DNA from: a virus
Strand: one strand, 5' to 3'
DNA: 40,683 bases
IMG/VR virus record: IMGVR_UViG_3300032893_000136
Location: 1 to 40,683 of that record
In this document: piece after piece, positions 15,982 to 24,064 of the stretch
Numbering within the stretch: the stretch's first letter is position 1
Layout: each line of letters starts with the position of its first letter
Program-made: the position numbers and the translations under genes
The notes under the pieces: generated by a model
The model's database searches: none
What the model was told of the DNA's origin: nothing
The model's input: only the letters and a program-made list of their open reading frames with translations

Positions 15982-16037
15982 CCAGCCCTCAACGCAACTC
16001 TAGCCGGCGGGGCGGATTGTCCCGCCTTGGAGAAACA

Positions 16038-16649
16038 ATGGCAGATAAAGAAACGAAAGCCGTCAAACAGTCCAAGGTTCAAGAACAGATCGATTTGATG
16101 CAGCTTGAAAAGGCGAAGATCGAACTGGAAATGGCGCAACTGTCCTTAGAGGACCTGAAATATCGCGTCGAGAAGGAACGCGCGCGCCGGCATCAACTCG
16201 CTCTCGCGCACAAAGCGCAGCAGGATTCGCTTGACGACTTTAACGAAAAGGTTAAGCAGCAACAGGCGTACTGCAAACATCGCAAAGGTGGGAAAAATCT
16301 CGAAGGAATCCTCAAAGGGCACGACTCGAATTACTCGGTAATTCAGAACACCTACCCTTGGGGCGAAACCGTTGTGATGTGCACGCGCTGTTGTAAAGAG
16401 TGGCGCGAGGGGGTTCCCTTTGCGAATCCTCCGATTCCGCGCACCCCAGGGTTCGAAACTGCGATCGAATGGCCAACGGATAACGAGCCAAGCGGTACGC
16501 AACTCTTCCTCATCCAGAAAAACCCGAATTACAAACCTCCGAAGGCGCCACCAAAGACGGCACTTGAAAGAACGATCGATGCTGTCAATGAAACGCTCTC
16601 GGCCGGCGAGCACTCGGGTACGGGCGAGGAAGAAGAAGCTTCCGCCTAA
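16038..16649 (+). CDS. Coiled-coil protein with Cys/His motif, 203 aa
   Basis: GGAG precedes the ATG at 16038. Residues 10-75 are a long charged coiled coil. Residues 78-82 (Y-C-K-H-R) and C-T-R-C-C-K-E-W near 115 could ligate zinc, and an extended Pro-rich region and acidic tail follow. It is transcribed directly after the capsid gene and may be a minor head or core protein. The family is not recognised. Confidence 0.75.
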   Translation: MADKETKAVKQSKVQEQIDLMQLEKAKIELEMAQLSLEDLKYRVEKERARRHQLALAHKAQQDSLDDFNEKVKQQQAYCKHRKGGKNLEGILKGHDSNYSVIQNTYPWGETVVMCTRCCKEWREGVPFANPPIPRTPGFETAIEWPTDNEPSGTQLFLIQKNPNYKPPKAPPKTALERTIDAVNETLSAGEHSGTGEEEEASA

Positions 16650-16747
16650 CGGCGGCAAGGCCGGCTATAAATCGCGCGAGTATCGGCGGGCACCGGCAAA
16701 TTCGGTGAGGAAAGGAGGTCGCGGAGAATCGCCAGAGCCATTGTTCG

Positions 16748-16800
16748 GGCTGGATGGAACTTACGCTCTAGCGCAAAAAGCTAACGTAGGGCATCCAGCC
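16748..16800 (+). ncRNA. Highly structured intergenic RNA hairpin
   Basis: A three-tier hairpin. The outer stem GGCTGGATG (16748-16756) pairs perfectly with CATCCAGCC (16792-16800). The middle stem CTTACG (16760-16765) pairs with CGTAGG (16785-16790) with one G-U. The apical stem TAGC (16769-16772) pairs with GCTA (16780-16783) around a seven-base A-rich loop. Internal bulges are asymmetric. No T-run follows, so it is not a standard terminator. It lies between the capsid-side gene and the adaptor genes. Processing site, mRNA stabiliser and translational regulator are all possible. Confidence 0.6.
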
Positions 16801-16823
16801 TGGCAATGATCCGCTGAGGGACT

Positions 16824-17813
16824 ATGGGAAACAGCACTCGCACCCTGCAAAAGACGGTCGATTATGCGGCAACCATCGGTGAACTGAATCCGATCATCTC
16901 GGCGGCTGGCTTCACGACAACGATTGCGATCGAGGTCGCAAACGATGTTATGAGCAAAATGATTGCGCAGCGATTCAATTGGAAGTGGAACCGGATTAAG
17001 GTGAGCCCCTTCTATACGATTTCATGGCAGCAAGACTATCCGCAATATCCGCTCGCAAACCTCGGGTGGCTAGAACACGCCTACGGTATTGACATCAACA
17101 ATACCGCTCTGCCGAAGCCGATCTTCCCGATCGAATGCGTTCGCGATCTGGAAGCGACGTCGAGCGTTTATAGTGCGCCGACGAAAATTTGCTTCCTTCC
17201 CAACAATCAACTGAATCTCGCGACGCAATGGGCTGGTCCGCTGGTGAAATACACGAATCCTCTTGGCGCGACCGTAAACCCGAATAATCCTCCCACTGCT
17301 TTCATCGATGTTAACGGCAACTATTTGATTCTGACTGCCTATGGAACTACGGGACTCGTAACGCCCTTTGCAACAACCAATGCGGCGCCAGGAACGCAGG
17401 TTTCAGATGGAACGTGTCAGTGGACGGTTGTCGACCCTTTCGGTTCTGGCTTTCGCATCGATCCCCTGCCATCGCAAACCGGCACGGTCTATCAGATCAA
17501 CGTCATCGCCCAAGCGAAAGCGCCTAGCTTCGCCAACCTGCAACAGAAGCTAGATCCGATCCCTGATGACTTTGCGAGCTACTTTAACGATGGCTTTATA
17601 GCTCTCCTTCACCGGCACAGTAGTAATCCGGCCGTCCGCGCGAAAGAGCCGCAGAAGCAAATGGATTGGCTCAAAGCGATGGCGGAGGCTCGCGGTCAGG
17701 CCGATCGCGAAAAAGATAATGCCGGCTTCATTCCCGATCGAAGCATCATGTCTGAACCGAGCGCGATTCCGGTCGGTCCAGCATGGCCGTTTGGTCCTTA
17801 CGGAGTGGGATAG
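16824..17813 (+). CDS. Head-tail adaptor-like protein, first paralog, 329 aa
   Basis: Probably the ring below the portal (tail adaptor). It has hydrophobic helices near residues 33-50 ending in F-N-W-K-W-N-R, and a C-terminal helical region with I-P-D-D-F-A-S-Y-F-N-D-G-F-I-A-L-L. Both features recur in the next gene. Residues about 165-215 carry an extra Thr/Gly-rich segment ending S-D-G-T-C-Q-W-T-V-V-D-P, a small beta insert of the D-G-T-x-x-W type. GAGGG precedes the ATG. The adaptor role is inferred from position, size and the paralog pair. Confidence 0.65.
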   Translation: MGNSTRTLQKTVDYAATIGELNPIISAAGFTTTIAIEVANDVMSKMIAQRFNWKWNRIKVSPFYTISWQQDYPQYPLANLGWLEHAYGIDINNTALPKPIFPIECVRDLEATSSVYSAPTKICFLPNNQLNLATQWAGPLVKYTNPLGATVNPNNPPTAFIDVNGNYLILTAYGTTGLVTPFATTNAAPGTQVSDGTCQWTVVDPFGSGFRIDPLPSQTGTVYQINVIAQAKAPSFANLQQKLDPIPDDFASYFNDGFIALLHRHSSNPAVRAKEPQKQMDWLKAMAEARGQADREKDNAGFIPDRSIMSEPSAIPVGPAWPFGPYGVG

Positions 17814-18551
17814 ATGGCGACCACAAATAATTTACAAAGCACGATTACATGGTGTCAGCCCTTCCTCAAGAATCAGCCGCTATCAATCAGCCAGGGCGAG
17901 CCGGCGATCACGATCGCGAACATCATTTTGCAAACCATCCTAGGCCCGCCGCTGGTGTGGCGTTGGAATCGTGGGTCCGCTACATTTACGTGCGCAACTG
18001 TGGCGACTCCTCCACCTGCGCCAACAGTCGATTACTCGGTGAGCGTGAACGATTTCGGATTCATCGAAAATGCCTGGTTACAGGACGCAACCGGCGCGTC
18101 TCTTTCGCAGAGCTACGAACTCGAAGTAAAGAAAAGTCTTGCCTTGGATACCACGAAGGCAAGGCCGAAATATGTCTGCGACTTTGGCGACGACAACGCG
18201 GGAAACATCACTTTTCGGGTGGCGCCGGCGCCTGATGCGAACTATCCGGCATTTGTTACCTATCAAAAAAAACCAGTCCTAATGACCTCGCTTGCGAGTT
18301 TATGGGCGCCGATCCCTGATGAGTACGCCTACCTCTACAATTGGGGATTTTTGGCGCTGGCCTGCATGGTTATTAGCGATCCGCGATTTCCTATCTTCAA
18401 TCAAAAGTTTATGTCTCATCTTCTCGGAGCACAGGAAGGGCTCGACGAGATGCAGAAGAATATCTTCCTGGGCAACTGGCTCGATGTAGTTAAGGCTCTT
18501 GAAAGAGCGCAGCAGAAAACACAGCAAGGAATCGGAGCGCGCGGACAATGA
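17814..18551 (+). CDS. Head-tail adaptor-like protein, second paralog, 245 aa
   Basis: It starts immediately after the stop of its paralog, with GGAG 9 bases upstream. It shares the helix pair ending V-W-R-W-N-R and the I-P-D-E-Y-A-Y-L-Y-N-W-G-F-L-A-L-A motif with the preceding protein, but lacks the beta insert. Two adjacent related genes between capsid and nozzle suggest either two stacked rings or an adaptor plus a related tail component. It overlaps the next gene as ATGA. Confidence 0.65.
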   Translation: MATTNNLQSTITWCQPFLKNQPLSISQGEPAITIANIILQTILGPPLVWRWNRGSATFTCATVATPPPAPTVDYSVSVNDFGFIENAWLQDATGASLSQSYELEVKKSLALDTTKARPKYVCDFGDDNAGNITFRVAPAPDANYPAFVTYQKKPVLMTSLASLWAPIPDEYAYLYNWGFLALACMVISDPRFPIFNQKFMSHLLGAQEGLDEMQKNIFLGNWLDVVKALERAQQKTQQGIGARGQ

Positions 18552-20806
18552 GTAATCCGATCGTTCAGGCGGGTGGGCTTCCCGATCAAAGCAAGTTCGC
18601 CCCCATCCATACTAACCGTTTCTTTACCGGACTGTGGACACAGCGCAATCCTTTGCGCGATGCCGCGACCCCTTTCCTCTACGAGAAGTTCTATTCGGGC
18701 TCGCGATTCGATTCTCTGATCGGTGGCTCTAATGTCGAACTGAGCGCGAAGATGACACTCGGCCGGCGCGCGGGGCATTCCGTCTATAACAATCAGACTT
18801 TTCCGGCGATCACGCGCTTTTATCCGTGGCGTTACATCAGCGGCAGTAGCGAAACCATCAAAATGATGATCGACACTGCGAACACGGTTTATGACGGCAC
18901 GGGGCCAAGCACGAAAACAGCGATCTTCACGAAAACGGGTGGCGCCGGCACCACTTCATTTTTGGGTGTTGGCACAATTCTCTTCATGGGGAACGGTATC
19001 GATACCGTTAAGTATTCCATCGCAAACGGTCAAACACAGTGGGGGTCGAGTGCGCCGGTCACTGCACCCACGCTTGATTCGTCAACGATGTTGGCTTTCT
19101 TAGGTGGGCATAGTTATGGTGGGGATGCCTATTTTGTAGATAACAATGGAAATTTTCAGGACACAACCGGCGCCGTCACTGCTCCGTTCTTACAGCCCAA
19201 TTGGAATACTGTTCTAGCCGGTCTTACTTTCGGCACCTACAAAAATATGGGACCGGCGATTGGTTGGCAGCCGAACACAATTTATCAACAATACCAATGG
19301 ATCATAGATCCAAACGGCCATCGGCAATCGGCGACTACGGCTGGCACAAGCGGAGCCACGCGGCCGACTTTCAACACTGGCGGCGGAACCACTACGGACG
19401 GCACAGTAACTTGGACTGATGGTGGAGTGCTGGGTACTCCAATCGTAAAAACTGGCTATCTATATGGTTATGCCTACCATTTCAAAGATGGCGGTGTTTC
19501 TAATATGTCGCCGCTTTCTCAGGTGGGTCGCGCCTATGGAAGTTCAACTTTTCAAGTTAAAGTCACTGGCCTTGGGAGCGCGCGCGCGGATTGCGATTTC
19601 ATCTTTATTTTTAGGACGACTGACGGGGGGGCGACTCTTCTCTACGTGGATAAAATAGCCAATCCTGGCGCCTCTAACTTCACTTATACCGACACAACGG
19701 CAGATTCGGGACTGAATCAACTCCTGCAGGGTGCCATCAACTTAGAAAATAGCCCTCCACCAGCGGGGCTCACCAATCTCTGTTACCACCTGAATATCAT
19801 TTTCGGAAGCGTCGGCGCTACGGTTTATTGGACGCGCGTTGCTAGTGCGCTGGCTGGATTGAATCTCGAATGCTTCCCTCCCGCAAATTCGACGACATTT
19901 CCGAGCTTCGTCACGCGGCTCGTTCCTACTGCGATCGGGTTACTTGTGTTCACTACGAGCGATCTGTACATCATTTATGGATCGAACACCGCAAGCAATC
20001 CACTTTACCCAAAGAGATTCCTTGAAGGTCTTGGATTGCTGGACTATGACGCTCTCTCGGTGGCCGGCACAACCATCTATATGATGACCTCAGATAATCA
20101 GGTCATCTCGCTTGATCCTGGCGCCGGGAATGTCGAAATCGGATTTCCGATCGGCGATCAATTTGCCTCACTCTACAATCCCGCCAATTGCTACGTCACC
20201 TGGCACGTTGGAGGATCGGCAGAAAAGGCTCTCTTCGTCGGTGATGGCGCTATCGGTTATTTCCGCATGATGCAAGCGCCGGCCCCGGAATCGGGCGCCC
20301 CGGTATGGAGTCCGCGCGCCTCAATCGTCGGTGGATGTTCAGCGATTCTTTCTGTCGAAACGATCCCAGGCACGCACAAGCTTTTAGTTGGGCCGGCATC
20401 GAGCGGGCCAATTTTGCAACGTGATACCACGGTAAATAAAGACAATGGATCTGCATTTGCAGCCTTCGCTCAGATCGGTAGCATTACACTTGCGCATCAC
20501 TCGCAAATTGCGGAAATCGCATCGATCGGGGTCGATGCTGTTCGCGTAGGAGCACGAACTAAGGTCGGCGTTTTATTCGGCGAGATTTCTGGAACCTTCC
20601 GAAATATTCGCTGGACCACGAACGATCCGCCATTGTTGCCGGCAAGTCTTACCACCTGGAACGATCGTTACGATCTGCTGCAATCAAATAACCCGGTTTA
20701 CTGTCGCCATTTGCAATTGCAATTCACTTGGGCCGCCGAGGATGCCCACAATGAATTGTTGGCATACACGATTATTGGTGCGGTGCACCAAGAGCAAACA
20801 AGCTGA
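18548..20806 (+). CDS. Tail nozzle / tail tubular-like protein, 752 aa
   Basis: A large beta-rich protein following the adaptors, where T7-like and P22-like phages encode their nozzle (gp12/gp10 type). An inserted D-G-T-V-T-W-T-D-G-G repeat-like segment lies at about residues 235-295, then an Ig/FN-like stretch, then repeated strand patterns up to residue 720 that look like propeller blades (for example L-L-V-F-T-T-S-D-L-Y-I-I-Y-G). The length fits that family. The start overlaps the upstream stop (ATGA). No enzymatic motif is visible. Confidence 0.7.
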   Translation: MSNPIVQAGGLPDQSKFAPIHTNRFFTGLWTQRNPLRDAATPFLYEKFYSGSRFDSLIGGSNVELSAKMTLGRRAGHSVYNNQTFPAITRFYPWRYISGSSETIKMMIDTANTVYDGTGPSTKTAIFTKTGGAGTTSFLGVGTILFMGNGIDTVKYSIANGQTQWGSSAPVTAPTLDSSTMLAFLGGHSYGGDAYFVDNNGNFQDTTGAVTAPFLQPNWNTVLAGLTFGTYKNMGPAIGWQPNTIYQQYQWIIDPNGHRQSATTAGTSGATRPTFNTGGGTTTDGTVTWTDGGVLGTPIVKTGYLYGYAYHFKDGGVSNMSPLSQVGRAYGSSTFQVKVTGLGSARADCDFIFIFRTTDGGATLLYVDKIANPGASNFTYTDTTADSGLNQLLQGAINLENSPPPAGLTNLCYHLNIIFGSVGATVYWTRVASALAGLNLECFPPANSTTFPSFVTRLVPTAIGLLVFTTSDLYIIYGSNTASNPLYPKRFLEGLGLLDYDALSVAGTTIYMMTSDNQVISLDPGAGNVEIGFPIGDQFASLYNPANCYVTWHVGGSAEKALFVGDGAIGYFRMMQAPAPESGAPVWSPRASIVGGCSAILSVETIPGTHKLLVGPASSGPILQRDTTVNKDNGSAFAAFAQIGSITLAHHSQIAEIASIGVDAVRVGARTKVGVLFGEISGTFRNIRWTTNDPPLLPASLTTWNDRYDLLQSNNPVYCRHLQLQFTWAAEDAHNELLAYTIIGAVHQEQTS

Positions 20807-20820
20807 ACGGAGGCAATCCC

Positions 20821-21018
20821 ATGAGCGAGACAGTCCGCGTTACGGTCCAGATTCGCGATATGGATAATCGCAAAAGGTTCCAGCTTCGCGAGGACATCAC
20901 CCTGACGAATCTGAACGCAACAGTCAATGAAATGGGCCGAGAGCTAGGCAGCGCGTTTCGCGCAGCCAAGCGATCGCTTAAACGCACACAATCGGATTTG
21001 AATGACCATGAGGAGTAA
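20821..21018 (+). CDS. Hypothetical protein, 65 aa
   Basis: GGAGG lies upstream of the ATG. It has beta strands in the first 30 residues and a basic helix (residues 35-60) with L-G-S-A-F-R-A-A-K-R-S-L-K-R. It lies between the nozzle and the acyltransferase-like gene. No family is recognised. Confidence 0.65.
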   Translation: MSETVRVTVQIRDMDNRKRFQLREDITLTNLNATVNEMGRELGSAFRAAKRSLKRTQSDLNDHEE

Positions 21019-21241
21019 CACAACGCAAAAGAATGCAAAATTCGATCTCTCCCGCTATGAACCCCTGCAGCAGGTTCCGGCGCCGAACGTCAATCTTTTC
21101 TCGGGCCAATATGGAGTCTCAGGGCTGATGACGCATTCGCTACCGGCCGTCGCTTCTGGCTATGATTTATATGTGCGAATGTTTTATCGCAACGATGGAC
21201 TGCCTCGGAATCGCCACTTTCCACCGGATCAACTTTCATGA
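21002..21241 (+). CDS. Hypothetical protein, 79 aa
   Basis: It overlaps the preceding gene by 17 bases and the next one as ATGA, so it is probably translated by coupling; no Shine-Dalgarno precedes the ATG at 21002 or the alternative ATG at 21008. The product is extended and Pro/Asn-rich with aromatic residues, and could be a small structural linker. No family is recognised. Confidence 0.5.
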   Translation: MTMRSNTTQKNAKFDLSRYEPLQQVPAPNVNLFSGQYGVSGLMTHSLPAVASGYDLYVRMFYRNDGLPRNRHFPPDQLS

Positions 21242-21720
21242 ACCTCACAAATTATTTTTTTTCGGGCCAGTTTTCTTCCTACGAACTGCGACCGGCCACC
21301 GAGAAAGATCGCGAAGAAATTGCCACCTGGATTGCAGCCGATCCCGACCATCGCGATTTAGTTAAGCCAGAATTCTTCTATCAATCTGAGCCGGGCGCGG
21401 AGTGTTACCGACTGGATGACTCGAAGGGACACGTTTTCTATTTCAAGATGACCAGGGCTTTGCGAGTCGATATTCAATTTGGGCCGGCATCATCGACAGA
21501 AGAACGGGAACGCAATCGCCAAGCTTTGACGGATGGCTTCGCATGGCTTTTGGCACTTGCTAACAAATCGACGATTCGCGAAGTCATTTTTGATAGTACC
21601 GTGGGATTTTTACGGGGATTCTGCCATAAGCATTTTGGCTTTCGGCAGAGTCCAAACGAAATGAAGTGCATCATTCCTTCATCGGAAGCTTCTAATTCCG
21701 CAAAAAAACTGCGCGCATAG
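21238..21720 (+). CDS. GNAT-like acyltransferase-fold protein, 160 aa
   Basis: L-R-P-A-T-E-K-D-R-E-E-I at residues 17-28 matches the first strand and helix of GNAT acetyltransferases, and the later strand-helix arrangement (I-R-E-V-I-F-D-S near 115, then a helix and F-G-F-R-Q) is compatible. The acetyl-CoA loop (Q/R-x-x-G-x-G/A) is not clear. GNAT-like genes are known beside the internal-virion genes of some podoviruses. Substrate unknown; it may be a structural use of the fold. Confidence 0.6.
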   Translation: MNLTNYFFSGQFSSYELRPATEKDREEIATWIAADPDHRDLVKPEFFYQSEPGAECYRLDDSKGHVFYFKMTRALRVDIQFGPASSTEERERNRQALTDGFAWLLALANKSTIREVIFDSTVGFLRGFCHKHFGFRQSPNEMKCIIPSSEASNSAKKLRA

Positions 21721-21741
21721 CGCACCAAGGGGATTAAAAAG

Positions 21742-22587
21742 ATGTGCGGAGCGAGCAGCGAGCAAAAACAAACCTACGCAGAGCAAAATGCTTTTTATGG
21801 GCAATTGACCTCTGAATACGCAACCGTATTCGGGGAAGATCAATCCATCCTTAATGAGATGACGGCTATTTATAAGCCGATTCTCGAAGCTGGGCCTAAT
21901 CAAAAAGGGTTTTCAAGTGAGGAAGAAACCGCGCTACGCACCCAAGCGACGGAAGGAACGGCACAGAACTATCAAAAGGCGGCAGTTGCTCTCAGTGAAA
22001 GCCTTAATGCCAGGGGCGGCGGCGATACCTACATTCCTTCGGCGGCCGATGAGGAAATCAAGGCAGAACTGGCATCGTCGGCGGCCGGCCAGGAATCGCG
22101 GGAGCAACTTGGCATCACCGAAGAGAACTATGCGCAAGGCCGTGCACAGTTCAATGCTGCCTCCTCGGTGCTGGCAACGGAGGCCGGTTTACTTAATCCG
22201 ACAGGTTTTGCGGGAGCGACAACCGGCGCCGGCAGTGCGGCGGCGCAGACCGCCAATGAAATCACGCAAGCGAACAATTCATGGATTGCGCCGGTGCTGG
22301 GCGCGGTGGGTGGCGTCTTGGGTCAGGCGGCCGGCAACGAATCCGGCTTCTTCGGTTGCTGGATTGCGGAAGCAATTTATGGGGTCGATGACTCCCGAAC
22401 TCATCAACTGCGCTATTGGCTGAACTTCGTTTGGGCGAAAGAGTCGATCATCGGCCGCTACACGATGAAGCTTTATCGCCTGGTAGGGCGCCAAGTGGCC
22501 GCCGTTGTCAAAAGAAACAGCTTTGTCCGTGGCTGCTTCAAACCAATCTTCGATTTCGCGTTGTCTTGCGCGAGTAAGGTGCGATAG
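21742..22587 (+). CDS. Internal virion-like protein, 281 aa
   Basis: It starts M-C-G-A-S and has Ala/Gln/Glu-rich helices. A Gly-rich hydrophobic segment (about residues 185-200) is followed by C-W-I-A-E-A-I-Y-G and a conserved-looking aromatic/basic C-terminal region. It opens a run of three ejection-type proteins (this one, 22588 and 24065), a layout typical of podovirus core proteins that leave the head and form a conduit across the host envelope. AAGGGG is upstream. Exact role unproven. Confidence 0.65.
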   Translation: MCGASSEQKQTYAEQNAFYGQLTSEYATVFGEDQSILNEMTAIYKPILEAGPNQKGFSSEEETALRTQATEGTAQNYQKAAVALSESLNARGGGDTYIPSAADEEIKAELASSAAGQESREQLGITEENYAQGRAQFNAASSVLATEAGLLNPTGFAGATTGAGSAAAQTANEITQANNSWIAPVLGAVGGVLGQAAGNESGFFGCWIAEAIYGVDDSRTHQLRYWLNFVWAKESIIGRYTMKLYRLVGRQVAAVVKRNSFVRGCFKPIFDFALSCASKVR

Positions 22588-24063
22588 ATGGACCCGAACG
22601 AAAACAGCAGGGGTATCGATTTCGACGCAAACAATACAAGTTCCGGTTCTGCCTCGCCTCCGAGCGGAACCGGTTCGCCGGCGCCTAATACCTCGGCTGG
22701 AAACGGCGCCGGCGCTACTGCTACCGGGAACGTTACACCGGACCATGAACATCACTTTGGTCAAAGTATGTTGCATGGAATTTTAAGCGCCTTGGGCGGC
22801 TCCGAAGATACGCACTATTCGCGCGATGATAACGGCAATTTGGTTGTTTCAAAAACTCCGCGCACTCCTGGTCAGCAGTGGAAGCGCATGATTGCCGGCG
22901 CGATCGCCGGCATGGGTGCAGGGGCGGGAGTCTCCGAAGGTCCTGGCGGTAAGTTGCGCGCGCTAAGTGCAGGTGTCGGCGCCACCATCAAAGAACCGCA
23001 ACAGCGCAAAGAGAGAGAAATCAAACAAGCCGATGAAGATTTTAATGCGCGGCGCGAAGCGATGAAGGACAAAGCGCAAATGGCTTATCTAAATCAACAG
23101 ATGGCCGAAAGCGCATTTCGCCTGGGCCGGATGGGTGTGGACGCTGCATTTCAAGATGTGGAACGTGAAACAGCATTCGTCAAATCAATCGCACAGGGCG
23201 GCGAGCATTCTCAGGATCTTGGCGTCGTGGCAAGGCCGGCCGATGGCGATTACTTCCATGAACTTCAACGGCTGCACAAAGATATGCCTTGGCTGATGAA
23301 GGAACAGGCCAATGGCAATATCATCGGCGTTCCTCATGTCAACAAGGACGGCAAGATCGATGGGATGCACTTCGCCCTTGTAACGCCAGAGTGGAAAGAA
23401 GCAAAGATGGATCATGACGACACGATCTATCACCTTGTACCACCTAAAAAGGGCGAGAAGATGCCGCGCGTTGAAGGGGAAACGGTCAAGGCCGGCACGA
23501 TGAGCAACGGGGATTTTCAGAAGGCGCGGCAAGCTTCGGAATTGGAAATCGCCGGCTGGTACAAAGAGCAGTACACGCAAGAGCAAGAAAATTACCGGGC
23601 GAACCTGGCGCAGAGCGGACAGACAACTCGCCAGCAAATCAGGGATGCAGCAAAGTCGATCGAGGACGACAAGAAACTCGCGAAGCAGAGCGGCAACAAA
23701 GATGCGTTGACCGCCTTCCAGCGTTATGAGCAAGCGCAGAAAGATCTGGAAGCGGCTTATCAGAAATCCGGCTTACTAGATCGCGTGGCTTCTACTCTCG
23801 AAGGCAAAAAGCCTCCTGCAGTGATCGCGGCCGAGCGCGAAGTCGCCGAAGCGCAAAGCGTCTGGAACAATTTCAAGGGCAATCTGAATGCTCCTCGAAG
23901 TGATGCGGCTCCGTTGGCCGGCGATTTTGGCGCGGCTCTGCAAAGTAATGGAACCCCATATCCCGATGGTCACACCGGAATATGGGATGACGGCAAGGGA
24001 CAGAAATTCCCTGTCGTTGTGCAAAATGGACGTTGGGTTAAGAAAGTGACGAGCGGAAAATAA
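22588..24063 (+). CDS. Internal virion-like protein, 491 aa
   Basis: The ATG follows the previous stop directly. The first 60 residues are Ser/Gly/Asn/Pro-rich and likely disordered. A glycine-zipper-like hydrophobic stretch at about residues 99-118 (I-A-G-A-I-A-G-M-G-A-G-A-G) could insert into membranes. The middle and C-terminal parts are long charged helices. Together with its neighbours this fits an ejection/core protein. No transglycosylase motif is visible. Confidence 0.65.
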   Translation: MDPNENSRGIDFDANNTSSGSASPPSGTGSPAPNTSAGNGAGATATGNVTPDHEHHFGQSMLHGILSALGGSEDTHYSRDDNGNLVVSKTPRTPGQQWKRMIAGAIAGMGAGAGVSEGPGGKLRALSAGVGATIKEPQQRKEREIKQADEDFNARREAMKDKAQMAYLNQQMAESAFRLGRMGVDAAFQDVERETAFVKSIAQGGEHSQDLGVVARPADGDYFHELQRLHKDMPWLMKEQANGNIIGVPHVNKDGKIDGMHFALVTPEWKEAKMDHDDTIYHLVPPKKGEKMPRVEGETVKAGTMSNGDFQKARQASELEIAGWYKEQYTQEQENYRANLAQSGQTTRQQIRDAAKSIEDDKKLAKQSGNKDALTAFQRYEQAQKDLEAAYQKSGLLDRVASTLEGKKPPAVIAAEREVAEAQSVWNNFKGNLNAPRSDAAPLAGDFGAALQSNGTPYPDGHTGIWDDGKGQKFPVVVQNGRWVKKVTSGK

Positions 24064-24064
24064 A

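Noticed and set aside
16748-16800. The three-tier hairpin as an intrinsic terminator
   Set aside because: No T-run follows the stem, and the adaptor gene begins 24 bases downstream with its own ribosome site.
16420-16809. 129-codon frame overlapping the 16038 gene and the RNA hairpin
   Set aside because: The first half is a shadow of the Cys/coiled-coil gene; the second half has no start with a ribosome site and covers a strong RNA structure.
21742-22587. M-C-G-A start as a lipoprotein
   Set aside because: There is no signal peptide before the Cys; this start is common in phage internal proteins.
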